A stretch of 11,243 nt of DNA from PALSA-1004 sp046596405 (GCA_046596405.1 JBKJMN010000172.1:1-11243); one strand, 5' to 3'; positions 1 to 6,548 are shown, counted from the first letter of the stretch. Numbers and translations: made by a program. Notes: a model not told the origin generated them from the sequence alone.

Positions 1-1350
1 GAACAGCGCCCACGCTGCGATCGTTTCATCCGCGTGCACGAACAGCGTCTGATCGCCTGCGATGATCTCGCGCAGCAACGTCTCGTAACCCGCCGACAGT
101 TCGCCAAAAGCGTCGCCGTAACGAAATTCCATGCGCCGCGTTGCCAGTTCGAAATGGTCGCCGGGCGTCTTGACCGCGAAGGACAGCGCGAATCCCTCGT
201 CGGGCTGGAGCGAGATTTTCAGCGCGTTGTATTGGGGCACTGCGCCGCCGTTGAATTTGAACAGCGCGACGGGCGGTCGCCGGAAATTGATCGTGATCGC
301 GGTCGTCTGACGCGCGAGCCGTTTGCCGGTGCGCAGAAAAAACGGCACGCCCTGCCAGCGCCAGTTGTCGATGTGCAGGCGCACCGCGGCGAAAGTCGCG
401 GTACGAGACCGCGGCGCGACGCCGGCTTCGCCGCGATAGGCGCGCAGCTGCCGGCGTCCCTGCCGGCCCGCCGCATACTGGCCGAGCACCACTGAGTCTG
501 CGGATAGCGCGCGGGCTGCGCGCAGCACCTTGATTTTCTCGAACCGGATGCTGTCGGCGGCGAACGCCGCGGGCGGCTCCATCGCCGTCAGCGTGAGCAA
601 CTGCGCGAGATGGTTCTGCAGCATGTCGCGCACGGCGCCCGTTTGCTCGTAATACGCGCCGCGGGCCTCGACCCCGAGCTCTTCTGCCACCGTGATATGC
701 ACGCTCTGAACGTGGTCGCGATTCCATACCGACTCGAAGAGCGCATTGCCGAAGCGCAGCGCGAGCAGGTTCTGCACCGTGTCCTTGCCCAGGTAATGGT
801 CGATGCGGTAAACCTCCTGCTCGCGGAAGTACGCGTGCACGAGCGCGTTCAGCGCCCGCGCGCTCGCGAGGTCGCGCCCGAACGGTTTTTCGATCACGAG
901 ACGCGTCCAGCCGGGGTTGCGATTAAGGCCGGCGCGGCCGAGCCCTTCGAGCGTGCCGGCGAATGCCTGCGGCGGCAGTGCGAGGTAAAACACGCGGTTG
1001 CCGGGCAACCCATGCTCGCGCTCGAGTGCGCTGATGCGCGCGCGCAACGCCTCGAATGCGGCGGGACCTTCTTCAGCGAGCCGGTGGAAATGCAGGCAGC
1101 GGTCGCACCATCGATGGCGGATGCGCGGCGCGGCGAATCCCGCATCGGCCAGGCTCGCGCGCGCCCACTGCCGGAACTTCGCATCGGTCATGCCGCTGCC
1201 GCGCGCGACGCCGAGCACATGGAGTTTCGGCGGCAGCCGGCCGCTTTCACTCAGGTGAAACAGCGCCGGCAGGAGTTTGCGGCGCATCAGGTCGCCGGTG
1301 GCGCCGAAAATCACAAACAGGCACGACGCGGCGCCCGCGGCCGTGCCCAC
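1..1350 (-). CDS. zwf: Glucose-6-phosphate dehydrogenase, 3' end cut by window edge
   Basis: Oxidises glucose 6-phosphate to 6-phosphogluconolactone with reduction of NAD(P)+, the first step of the oxidative pentose phosphate and Entner-Doudoroff routes, in the cytosol. The 450 visible residues form an unbroken frame. They show the dinucleotide-binding GATGDL (residues 16-21), EKPFG (154-158), the substrate-binding RIDHYLGK (182-189) and a His at residue 247 in QNHLAQ, matching the family's catalytic base. Family proteins are usually about 490-500 residues, so some 40-50 C-terminal residues lie outside the window. The start is GTG at 1350: an in-frame TGA, which is the gnd stop, lies two codons upstream, so no earlier start is possible. 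AAGGA precedes the GTG at suitable spacing inside the end of gnd. Only 3 bp separate it from gnd, which implies one transcript and translational coupling. Family identity is certain; the cofactor preference is not visible. Confidence 0.96.
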   Translation of the reverse strand, partial: MGTAAGAASCLFVIFGATGDLMRRKLLPALFHLSESGRLPPKLHVLGVARGSGMTDAKFRQWARASLADAGFAAPRIRHRWCDRCLHFHRLAEEGPAAFEALRARISALEREHGLPGNRVFYLALPPQAFAGTLEGLGRAGLNRNPGWTRLVIEKPFGRDLASARALNALVHAYFREQEVYRIDHYLGKDTVQNLLALRFGNALFESVWNRDHVQSVHITVAEELGVEARGAYYEQTGAVRDMLQNHLAQLLTLTAMEPPAAFAADSIRFEKIKVLRAARALSADSVVLGQYAAGRQGRRQLRAYRGEAGVAPRSRTATFAAVRLHIDNWRWQGVPFFLRTGKRLARQTTAITINFRRPPVALFKFNGGAVPQYNALKISLQPDEGFALSFAVKTPGDHFELATRRMEFRYGDAFGELSAGYETLLREIIAGDQTLFVHADETIAAWALF

Positions 1351-1353
1351 ACT

Positions 1354-2259
1354 TCAGTCCTTGCGCAGCGCGTGCCCGCCGAACGCATTGCGCAGCGCGG
1401 CGAGCAGCTTGTCGGAGAACGATGCGGGTTCGCGCGAGCGCAGCCGCGCGATCAGCGCCAGCGTGATCACCGGCGCGGCGACTTCAAGATCGATCGCCTC
1501 GGCGACCGTCCAGCGCCCCTCGCCGGAATCCTCGACGAAAGGCGCGATGCCGGAGAGCGTCGGATTACCGCGCAGGGCCCCCGCCGTCAGGTCGAGCAGC
1601 CACGAGCGCACGACGCTGCCGTGGCGCCAGATTTCGGCGATCTGGCTAAGATCGAGCGCGAATTCTTCTTTGCGCTGCATCAGCGCGAAGCCTTCGGCGT
1701 ACGCCTGCATCATTCCGTACTCGATGCCGTTGTGCAGCATCTTGACGAAATGGCCGGCGCCGCTCGGCCCCACGTGGCCCCAGCCCAGGTCGGGCGCGGG
1801 CGCGAGCGATTCAAAGATCGGCCGCAGCCGGTTTACGGCGCCGGGCGCGCCGCCGACCATCAGGCTGTAACCTTCCTCGAGCCCCCAGATACCGCCACTG
1901 GTGCCGACATCGATATAGTCGATGCCGCTTGGCGCGAGCAGCGCGGCGCGGCGCTGGCTGTCCTTGTAGTAGGAGTTGCCGCCGTCGATGAGCGTGTCCT
2001 CCGGCGCCAGCAGCGGCGCGAGCATCGCTATCATGTCGTCAATGGGAGCGCCGGCGGGAATCATCAGCCAGATCGCGCGCGGCGGGCGCAATTCGCGCAC
2101 CAGCGCGTCGAGCGAGGCGGCTGAGGTGAACCCTTTCTTGATGAGCTCGCCCTGCGCGCGCACGCCCGGATCGAAACCGATTACGTGATGCCCGCGCCGT
2201 GCGAGGCGCTGCGCCATGTTGCCGCCCATGCGGCCCAGCCCGAGCATGCCGATTTTCAT
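1354..2259 (-). CDS. gnd: 6-phosphogluconate dehydrogenase, decarboxylating, short form
   Basis: Converts 6-phosphogluconate to ribulose 5-phosphate and CO2 with reduction of a nicotinamide cofactor, in the cytosol. The protein is 301 residues, the short form, versus about 470 for the classical enzyme. It carries the Rossmann motif GLGRMG (7-12), DGGNSYYKD (92-100), the substrate-binding GTSGG (119-123) and HFVKMLHNGIEYG around the catalytic Lys173 and Asn177. EDSGEGRWT (243-251) also fits this short family. An Asp at residue 30, at the end of the second beta strand, hints at NAD+ rather than NADP+ use; this is inference, as in related NAD+-linked short enzymes. The start is ATG at 2259 because MKIGMLGLGRMG is the usual N-terminus, although no good Shine-Dalgarno is visible. 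A TTG 18 bp upstream is possible but would only add a poorly conserved tail. It is the first gene of a gnd-zwf unit; no lactonase gene lies between the two. Confidence 0.95.
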   Translation of the reverse strand: MKIGMLGLGRMGGNMAQRLARRGHHVIGFDPGVRAQGELIKKGFTSAASLDALVRELRPPRAIWLMIPAGAPIDDMIAMLAPLLAPEDTLIDGGNSYYKDSQRRAALLAPSGIDYIDVGTSGGIWGLEEGYSLMVGGAPGAVNRLRPIFESLAPAPDLGWGHVGPSGAGHFVKMLHNGIEYGMMQAYAEGFALMQRKEEFALDLSQIAEIWRHGSVVRSWLLDLTAGALRGNPTLSGIAPFVEDSGEGRWTVAEAIDLEVAAPVITLALIARLRSREPASFSDKLLAALRNAFGGHALRKD

Positions 2260-2408
2260 CGCGGCGCGCCCGCGCAATCAATCGGCAGCGGGCGCGTGCA
2301 GCGCGCGCAGTTCGCAGGATTTGAAAACATTGAGGGAGGCTGGCGTGGTGCGGGCTGCCGAAAGTGCGCGAGCGGCGGCTGCGGCCCGCAATGCAGCTTG
2401 CGCAGGAA

Positions 2409-2588
2409 TCAGAGCCGCAGCGTCGCCTTTACGATCGCCACCACCAATCCGGCGGTCAAAACCGCGTAGAGGACAGCGCAGCAGAAAGCCAATGTGCGGG
2501 CCCCGCGATCGAAGTTCGCCGTGTCGTAATGCTGGGTGCCTTTGCGGGTGCGAGCGTAGCTCGCAGTCGCGGAATCAGGCGACAACAT
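2409..2588 (-). CDS. Possible small single-pass membrane protein (doubtful)
   Basis: This is a 59-residue frame with a charged N-terminal half and a C-terminal hydrophobic stretch (about residues 34-55, LAFCCAVLYAVLTAGLVVAI) ending in KATLRL, the shape of a single-pass small membrane protein. It begins with an ATG that overlaps the end of the upstream csbD-like gene by 14 bp and could be translated with it. No Shine-Dalgarno is visible at this ATG, nor at an alternative in-frame ATG at 2651, which would give 80 residues buried in csbD. I do not recognise the family. The hydrophobic segment is the only argument that it is real; it could be a chance open frame in GC-rich DNA. Confidence 0.35.
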   Translation of the reverse strand: MLSPDSATASYARTRKGTQHYDTANFDRGARTLAFCCAVLYAVLTAGLVVAIVKATLRL

Positions 2589-2805
2589 GGAACGAGCGCC
2601 GGCGTTCGGCGAAGCCGCCGAATCCGGATGAGCGCCCGCGAGAGACGGCATGGCCGGCGTAGTATTCCTCCAGCTTGCCCTCGATGATGAATTGATCGCC
2701 GCGGAATTCGCGCGCTACATTGCGAGTGATTCGTCCCCACAACTTGCAGACTTTGCCGCCAATCTGCTTGCAACGGCCTTTACATGTCGCTTGGGTAATC
2801 AGCAT
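2575..2805 (-). CDS. CsbD-family stress-response protein
   Basis: This is a small hydrophilic protein of 76 residues. The first 50 residues follow the CsbD pattern of spaced Lys-Gly repeats: KGRCKQIGGKV, then LWGRIT, then FIIEGKLEEYYAG. CsbD proteins are induced by general or osmotic stress in many bacteria; their molecular role is not established. The start is ATG at 2805, with a purine-rich AGGCGGGA just upstream; longer in-frame starts would add sequence unlike the family. Two things are odd. There are three cysteines (residues 8, 12 and 20) in the first helix of a family that is normally cysteine-poor, and there is an extra Arg/Gly/Phe-rich tail of about 25 residues (AVSRGRSSGFGGF onward). 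It lies 115 bp downstream of the diguanylate cyclase on the same strand and may share its transcript. Confidence 0.7.
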   Translation of the reverse strand: MLITQATCKGRCKQIGGKVCKLWGRITRNVAREFRGDQFIIEGKLEEYYAGHAVSRGRSSGFGGFAERRRSFHVVA

Positions 2806-2920
2806 GTGCGCGTCCCGCCTGTGAATATGCGGAAAGTTTGCCCCCGCGGAAGACGAACGGGTAGTCGCCGTGGTCCGATTGCGCCGTAGGACAAAGACTA
2901 TAAAAACGGGGAATAGACCG

Positions 2921-3877
2921 CTAACCGTCTGGAGCCAGAGCGGCCAAGCCGTGATTTGAGATGCGAAAAGCATTCTTGCCGGCGCGCTTCGCGGCATACA
3001 GCTCGACGTCGGCACTTTTCATAAGGGTTTCCACGTCTTCGCCGTCGACCGGATAGACCCCGACGCCGACGCTGGTGGTGACGCCGACGTTACGCTCCTC
3101 GACGGCATAGGGTTTCGATACAATTTCAACCACTTTCGAGGCGACCGTCGCGACGTCGCGCGCGTTGGCGACGTGCCAGAGGGCAATCACGAATTCGTCA
3201 CCGCCCAGGCGCGCGACCGTGTCTTCTTCGCGCACGACGGAGACCAACCGCCGCGCGACTTCCTTCAGCAATGCATCTCCCGCGCAGTGACCTGCGTTGT
3301 CGTTGATGGCTTTGAAGCCGTCGAGATCCAGGTACACGACCGCCATCGCGCTCTTGTTACGGCGCGCATTGGCGATGGCGGCCGAAATGCGCTTGGTCAG
3401 CAGGCGGCGGTTGGCAAGTCCGGTCAGTGGATCCTGCTGCGCGAGCGTTTCCGCCGTCGACGCCGCGGTGCGCGCGTCGTCGTGCAGGAGCCGCACTTCG
3501 AGCATGTTGCGCACGCGCGTCAGCACCTCCTCGACGTCGAACGGCTTGGCGATGAAATCTTTGGCGCCGGCCTTCAACGCGTGGAGCTTGAACGAGGGCT
3601 CAGCGGTGAGCGCGAGCACCGGCGCGTAGCCCTCGGATTCAATCGCGTTGAGTTCTTTCATCACCTGAAAGCCGCTCATGCCGGGCATTTGCAGGTCGAG
3701 CAGGATCAGCGTATAGCGATTCTCGCGGTGGAGCCTGCAGACCTGAAACGGATCCGTGGTATGCGTGACGTTGGTATAACCGGCGTCGCACAGCAGATCC
3801 GCCAGCGCGCGCGCACCTACTATTTGATCGTCTACGACCAGAATCTTGGCTTTCAGCATATCGGTAGTGCTGATCAT
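2921..3877 (-). CDS. Response regulator with GGDEF diguanylate cyclase domain
   Basis: A cytosolic enzyme predicted to make cyclic di-GMP from two GTP when phosphorylated. The 318 residues contain an N-terminal receiver domain (about 10-127) with the acidic pair Asp16-Asp17, phospho-acceptor Asp61, Thr91 and Lys111, all intact. A linker of about 20 residues follows, then a GGDEF domain (about 148-306) with DPLTGLANRR, the active-site GGDEF (225-229) and an inhibitory I-site RxxD (REED, 216-219) five residues before it. The enzyme therefore looks both active and subject to product inhibition. The start is ATG at 3877, preceded by AGGGA at good spacing; upstream frame sequence does not resemble a receiver. 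No partner kinase is adjacent, and the only kinase in the window has its own receiver. A likely promoter lies just upstream, and the preceding gene is closed by a terminator, so it should start its own transcript. Confidence 0.95.
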   Translation of the reverse strand: MISTTDMLKAKILVVDDQIVGARALADLLCDAGYTNVTHTTDPFQVCRLHRENRYTLILLDLQMPGMSGFQVMKELNAIESEGYAPVLALTAEPSFKLHALKAGAKDFIAKPFDVEEVLTRVRNMLEVRLLHDDARTAASTAETLAQQDPLTGLANRRLLTKRISAAIANARRNKSAMAVVYLDLDGFKAINDNAGHCAGDALLKEVARRLVSVVREEDTVARLGGDEFVIALWHVANARDVATVASKVVEIVSKPYAVEERNVGVTTSVGVGVYPVDGEDVETLMKSADVELYAAKRAGKNAFRISNHGLAALAPDG

Positions 3878-3908
3878 GGTTTCCCTGTCGGGGTCTGGTC
3901 GGCCCGTT

Positions 3909-3938
3909 TTTATAGCAACGGTGTGCACTCGAACCCAA
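3909..3938 (-). promoter_or_regulatory. Candidate sigma70-type promoter of the diguanylate cyclase gene
   Basis: On the minus strand, a -35-like TTGGGT (3933-3938) and a -10 TATAAA (3909-3914) are 18 bp apart. The -10 lies about 31 bp before the ATG at 3877 and downstream of the terminator of the preceding gene. The -10 is good and the -35 is weak. A 13-bp palindrome (3943-3955) abuts the -35 on its upstream side. Confidence 0.4.
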
Positions 3939-3942
3939 GTTG

Positions 3943-3955
3943 ATTTTCCGAAAAT
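3943..3955. promoter_or_regulatory. Palindrome ATTTTCCGAAAAT, candidate operator
   Basis: This is a perfect 6-bp inverted repeat (ATTTTC / GAAAAT) around one central base, AT-rich in otherwise GC-rich DNA. It sits directly upstream of the proposed -35 of the diguanylate cyclase promoter, where an activator would bind. The binding protein is unknown, and the functional role is inferred from position only. Confidence 0.3.
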
Positions 3956-4063
3956 GGGATGGCCGTCGAAGCCGGACGGTCGCCGATTGAGTTGTAGGAC
4001 TGCTGCGCACAATTTGAACCAACGTGACTTATGCCGCAAGTTCGATGTGCACTACAGACTTCC

Positions 4064-4095
4064 AAAAAAACGGCGCACCGTTGAGGGTGCGCCGT
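4064..4095 (-). terminator. Intrinsic terminator after the lipoprotein gene
   Basis: Read on the minus strand, a perfect 9-bp GC-rich stem (CGGCGCACC at 4071-4079 pairing with 4086-4094) with a 6-nt loop is followed by seven T residues (4064-4070). It begins 21 bp after the stop of the lipoprotein gene at 4116. This is the only textbook intrinsic terminator in the window, and it separates the exported-protein genes from the diguanylate cyclase. Confidence 0.9.
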
Positions 4096-4115
4096 GCTGT
4101 GGCTGGTGCCGGTTA

Positions 4116-4580
4116 CTACCGGGTCGGGCTGTTCGGCGTGTCGTTACGCATGGGTTGGCGGTCGTCCATGCGGCGGTCGTCCATACGGCCCGGGCGGCGA
4201 TCGTTGCGCATCATGTTACGGTCGTTCGAGGCGCTGTCGAAGGTCTGGCAACCGGGCTGGCTGTAGTGCTGAGTGCAATAGAACGAGTGGCCGGTGATGC
4301 CCGCCGATTCATTCGCGCTCGCCGGGAAGGGAACATAATCGGGGGAGAATGCATTTACCGAAGCCGGCGTGTTCATCGACTCCGGCACGCCCGTGTAGGC
4401 GGCACGATCGACGACTGAACGGTTGCCGTAACGGACAGCCGAGTTGTCGGACATGCGATCACCCGAGCGGTCGGGAGAGCGGTCGTTTTGCCCCATCATC
4501 GTGCCGCATCCGCTCAGCGCGAGCGCAAGGGTACCGGCTGCGAGAGTGAAGGGAATTGCTGTTTTAATTTTGGTCTGCAT
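4116..4580 (-). CDS. Lipoprotein with charged, repetitive C-terminus, function unknown
   Basis: A 154-residue exported protein. The N-terminus (MQTKIKTAIPFTLAAGTLAL) is a signal peptide ending in a lipobox LSGC with the lipidated Cys at residue 25. The next residue is Gly rather than Asp, consistent with outer-membrane sorting. The mature protein is hydrophilic, rich in Asp, Arg, Asn, Ser and Met. It has a Cys pair (FYCTQHYSQPGC) that could form a disulfide, and a tail of Asp-Arg-Met repeats (GRMDDRRMDDRQPMRND). The start is ATG at 4580, with AGGAG about 7 bp upstream. It follows the gene at 4645-5088 by 64 bp on the same strand, and a strong terminator closes it. I do not recognise the family; the tail is probably disordered. 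Confidence 0.8.
   Translation of the reverse strand: MQTKIKTAIPFTLAAGTLALALSGCGTMMGQNDRSPDRSGDRMSDNSAVRYGNRSVVDRAAYTGVPESMNTPASVNAFSPDYVPFPASANESAGITGHSFYCTQHYSQPGCQTFDSASNDRNMMRNDRRPGRMDDRRMDDRQPMRNDTPNSPTR
4157..4184. repeat. 13-bp direct repeat within the lipoprotein tail
   Basis: GGCGGTCGTCCAT occurs at 4157-4169 and again at 4172-4184, a 15-bp period equal to five codons. On the coding strand it encodes the repeated Met-Asp-Asp-Arg unit of the lipoprotein C-terminus. It probably arose by in-frame duplication. Confidence 0.75.
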
Positions 4581-4606
4581 GAGAATCTCCTGTTGGTTCA
4601 CTGCGT

Positions 4607-4643
4607 TGAATAAAAACCTGCCTTGAATGAATAAAAACCTACC
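4607..4643. repeat. Imperfect tandem repeat, 21-bp period, in lipoprotein leader
   Basis: TGAATAAAAACCTGCC (4607-4622) recurs as TGAATAAAAACCTACC (4628-4643) with one mismatch, in the 64-bp spacer between the periplasmic-protein gene and the lipoprotein gene. Its AT-richness contrasts with its surroundings. It may contain promoter or regulator sites for the lipoprotein gene, or be a recent slippage duplication. Confidence 0.7.
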
Positions 4644-4644
4644 G

Positions 4645-5088
4645 CTATATCCGCCGTGCCCCCGCGGGGTAGCAAGTCTCGGATTTTTCACGGACGAACA
4701 ATTCGTTGTCGGCGTCGAATACGACCCTGTCCTGCTCCACGGAAACAATGACGACCTTCTGAATCTGACCGATTGCAATCAGCCGCGGGTCGGTTGTTCC
4801 GGTGACTTGCGTCGATAGCACGCCATCCTTAATCGTCCACCGCCCTTCGATCGCCGCGGCGGGGATGCGGCATTCGGCGGTTGCATAGATGAACAACTGC
4901 GTCGTGCCGTCGTCCTGGAATATCTGGCGCGAGGGGACCGGAACCTTATCCGCATTACCATCAGGCGGCGTAACCCAACTGCCGATCAGGGCAATTTTCA
5001 GCTCGGTATCCGATACCGGACCCGCGAGCGCGCCGGCACTGAACACCATGCCTGACAATATCAGCCCTGCTAGTTTCGCGAATATCAT
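4645..5088 (-). CDS. Exported protein of unknown function, lipocalin-like pattern
   Basis: A 147-residue protein with a signal peptide (MIFAKLAGLILSGMVFSAGALA) and probable cleavage after ALA at residue 22, so most likely periplasmic. The mature part opens with a short helix-like segment and IGSWVTPPD. Alternating beta-strand-like stretches follow (TQLFIYATAEC, GRWTIKDGVLSTQVTG, KVVIVSVEQDRVVFD). This resembles small beta-barrel or lipocalin-like proteins in style, but I cannot assign a family. Two cysteines (in ATAEC and SETC) could pair. The start is ATG at 5088, with AGGAG six bases upstream; a TTG two codons earlier is less likely. A possible promoter lies at 5134-5160. The lipoprotein gene follows on the same strand. 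Confidence 0.75.
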   Translation of the reverse strand: MIFAKLAGLILSGMVFSAGALAGPVSDTELKIALIGSWVTPPDGNADKVPVPSRQIFQDDGTTQLFIYATAECRIPAAAIEGRWTIKDGVLSTQVTGTTDPRLIAIGQIQKVVIVSVEQDRVVFDADNELFVREKSETCYPAGARRI

Positions 5089-5133
5089 CGCCAACTCCTG
5101 AACACTGCACGCAGAATCCGCGCCGATGGCAAA

Positions 5134-5160
5134 AGGTTAGGGCTTTCAGCTCGCTGTCAA
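5134..5160 (-). promoter_or_regulatory. Possible promoter of the periplasmic-protein gene
   Basis: On the minus strand, a perfect -35 TTGACA (5155-5160) is followed after 15 bp by TAACCT (5134-5139) as a weak -10, about 45 bp before the ATG at 5088. The short spacer and poor -10 keep this tentative. Confidence 0.3.
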
Positions 5161-5228
5161 TATCGGACGACGGCGGTTTAACGGGTAGGACGCATCGCAG
5201 CGCCTTGCAGTCGATACGCCGACGCTGC

Positions 5229-6548
5229 CTACTTTGCCGCGGGCGTGAGGCGCCAGATGGCGTTGCCTACGTCGTCGGCAACGAGCACCGCACCCCGGCG
5301 GTCGACCGCCACGCCGACCGGACGGCCCTGGGCCTTGCCGTCGGCGTTGAGAAAGCCGGTCAGCACTTCCTCGGGTTGACCGGCAGGGCGCCCGCCTGCG
5401 AACGGCACGAAGATCACGCGATAGCCGCTGTGCGGATTACGATTCCACGATCCGTGCTGGCCGATGAAAGCGCCGCCTTGATACCTGGGCGGCAGCAGTT
5501 GGCCTTGGTAGAACGCCAGTCCTAGCGAAGCCGTATGCGCGCCCAACGCGTAGTCGGGCACGATTGCGCTGGCGACGAGGCCGGGATTCGGGGGCTGCAC
5601 GCGCGCGTCAACGTGTTGGCCGTAATAACTGTAGGGCCAGCCGTAAAATGCGCCGTCCTTGACGGATGTCATGTAGTCGGGAACGAGATCGCTGCCGAGC
5701 TCGTCGCGCTCGTTGACCGTCGTCCACAGCGCGCCGCTCGCAGGCTCCCATGCGAGTCCGTTCGGATTGCGCAGCCCGGCGGCGAACACGCGGGTCGCGC
5801 CGGTCGCCCGCTCGACTTCGAGGATAGCGGCGCGACTGCGCTCGTTCTCCATGCCGCGCTCGGCCACGTTGCTGTTCGAGCCGACGGTCACATACAGGCG
5901 CGCGCCATCGCGGCTGGCGATGACGTTCTTGGTCCAATGGTGATTGATCGGCCCGGCGGGCAGTTCGGCGACTTTGACCCCGGCCCCGTCGATGCTCGTC
6001 GCGCCTGCCGTGTATTGGTAGCGCATGAGCGCGTCGGTGTCGGCGACGTAAAAATCGTCGCCGACCAGTGCCATGCCGAACGGTGAATTCAGGTCCTTGA
6101 GAAAGACCGTGCGCGTCTCCGCCACGCCGTCACCATCGGCGTCGCGCAAAAGCGTGATGCGGTTGGCGCTTGGCACACCCGCTCCGGCCCGTTTCTGCAG
6201 CAGCCCCATGATCCAGCCCCTGATGCCCTTGCGATCGTCCGGCTTGGCCGGCGCATTGTTTTCCGCTACCAGCACGTCGCCATTGGGCAACACGTAAAGC
6301 CAGCGCGGATGGTCGAGCCCGTCCGCGTACGCATTGACGGCGAGTCCGGCGGCGGGCCTCGGCGTCGCGCCCCTGGTCCACCCGGTCGCCGGCGCGATTC
6401 TAACCGTGGGCAATACGGAATGGTTCGGCGCGACGAGGACCGGATTGGGGCCCGTGTCGGCATTGCGCTCGAGTTTCGCCACGTCGCCGCACGCTGACAA
6501 TGTCAGCAGCAGCGCGACCGGCACTCCGTCGAACTGGAATTTATGCAT
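5229..6548 (-). CDS. PQQ-dependent sugar (glucose/sorbosone-type) dehydrogenase, lipoprotein
   Basis: A 439-residue enzyme of the glucose/sorbosone dehydrogenase family, a six-bladed beta propeller that binds pyrroloquinoline quinone and Ca2+ and oxidises aldoses or related sugars outside the cytosol. A short signal peptide ends in the lipobox LSAC, with lipidated Cys20, so the protein is membrane-anchored. Family signatures appear in order: NHHWTKN (202-208), GLRNPNGLAW with Arg260, NERDELG with LVPDY, YGWPY, LGLAFY, GQHGSWNR (363-370) and a final blade GVAVDRRGAVLVADD. The full family length is present with no breaks. The start is ATG at 6548; no start codon occurs between it and the next upstream in-frame stop, but no Shine-Dalgarno is visible, so expression may be weak or leader-dependent. 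The true substrate is not readable from sequence; sorbosone, glucose or another aldose are all possible. No PQQ synthesis gene is in the window. Confidence 0.92.
   Translation of the reverse strand: MHKFQFDGVPVALLLTLSACGDVAKLERNADTGPNPVLVAPNHSVLPTVRIAPATGWTRGATPRPAAGLAVNAYADGLDHPRWLYVLPNGDVLVAENNAPAKPDDRKGIRGWIMGLLQKRAGAGVPSANRITLLRDADGDGVAETRTVFLKDLNSPFGMALVGDDFYVADTDALMRYQYTAGATSIDGAGVKVAELPAGPINHHWTKNVIASRDGARLYVTVGSNSNVAERGMENERSRAAILEVERATGATRVFAAGLRNPNGLAWEPASGALWTTVNERDELGSDLVPDYMTSVKDGAFYGWPYSYYGQHVDARVQPPNPGLVASAIVPDYALGAHTASLGLAFYQGQLLPPRYQGGAFIGQHGSWNRNPHSGYRVIFVPFAGGRPAGQPEEVLTGFLNADGKAQGRPVGVAVDRRGAVLVADDVGNAIWRLTPAAK

Noticed and set aside
610..2124. 504-codon open frame on the plus strand
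   Set aside because: It lies antisense across both gnd and zwf, which carry full catalytic motifs. Its translation is Arg/Ala/Glu-rich with no domain pattern, as expected opposite GC-rich genes.
2901..2929. Possible terminator after the diguanylate cyclase
   Set aside because: The stem is only four base pairs with a mismatch, and the T run is separated from it. It is too weak to call.
3173..3943. 256-codon open frame on the plus strand
   Set aside because: It is antisense to the diguanylate cyclase gene, which has intact receiver and GGDEF motifs.
4660..4669. Palindrome CCCCGCGGGG
   Set aside because: It lies inside the C-terminal codons of the periplasmic-protein gene, has no loop and has no adjacent T run. 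It is likely coincidental in GC-rich DNA.
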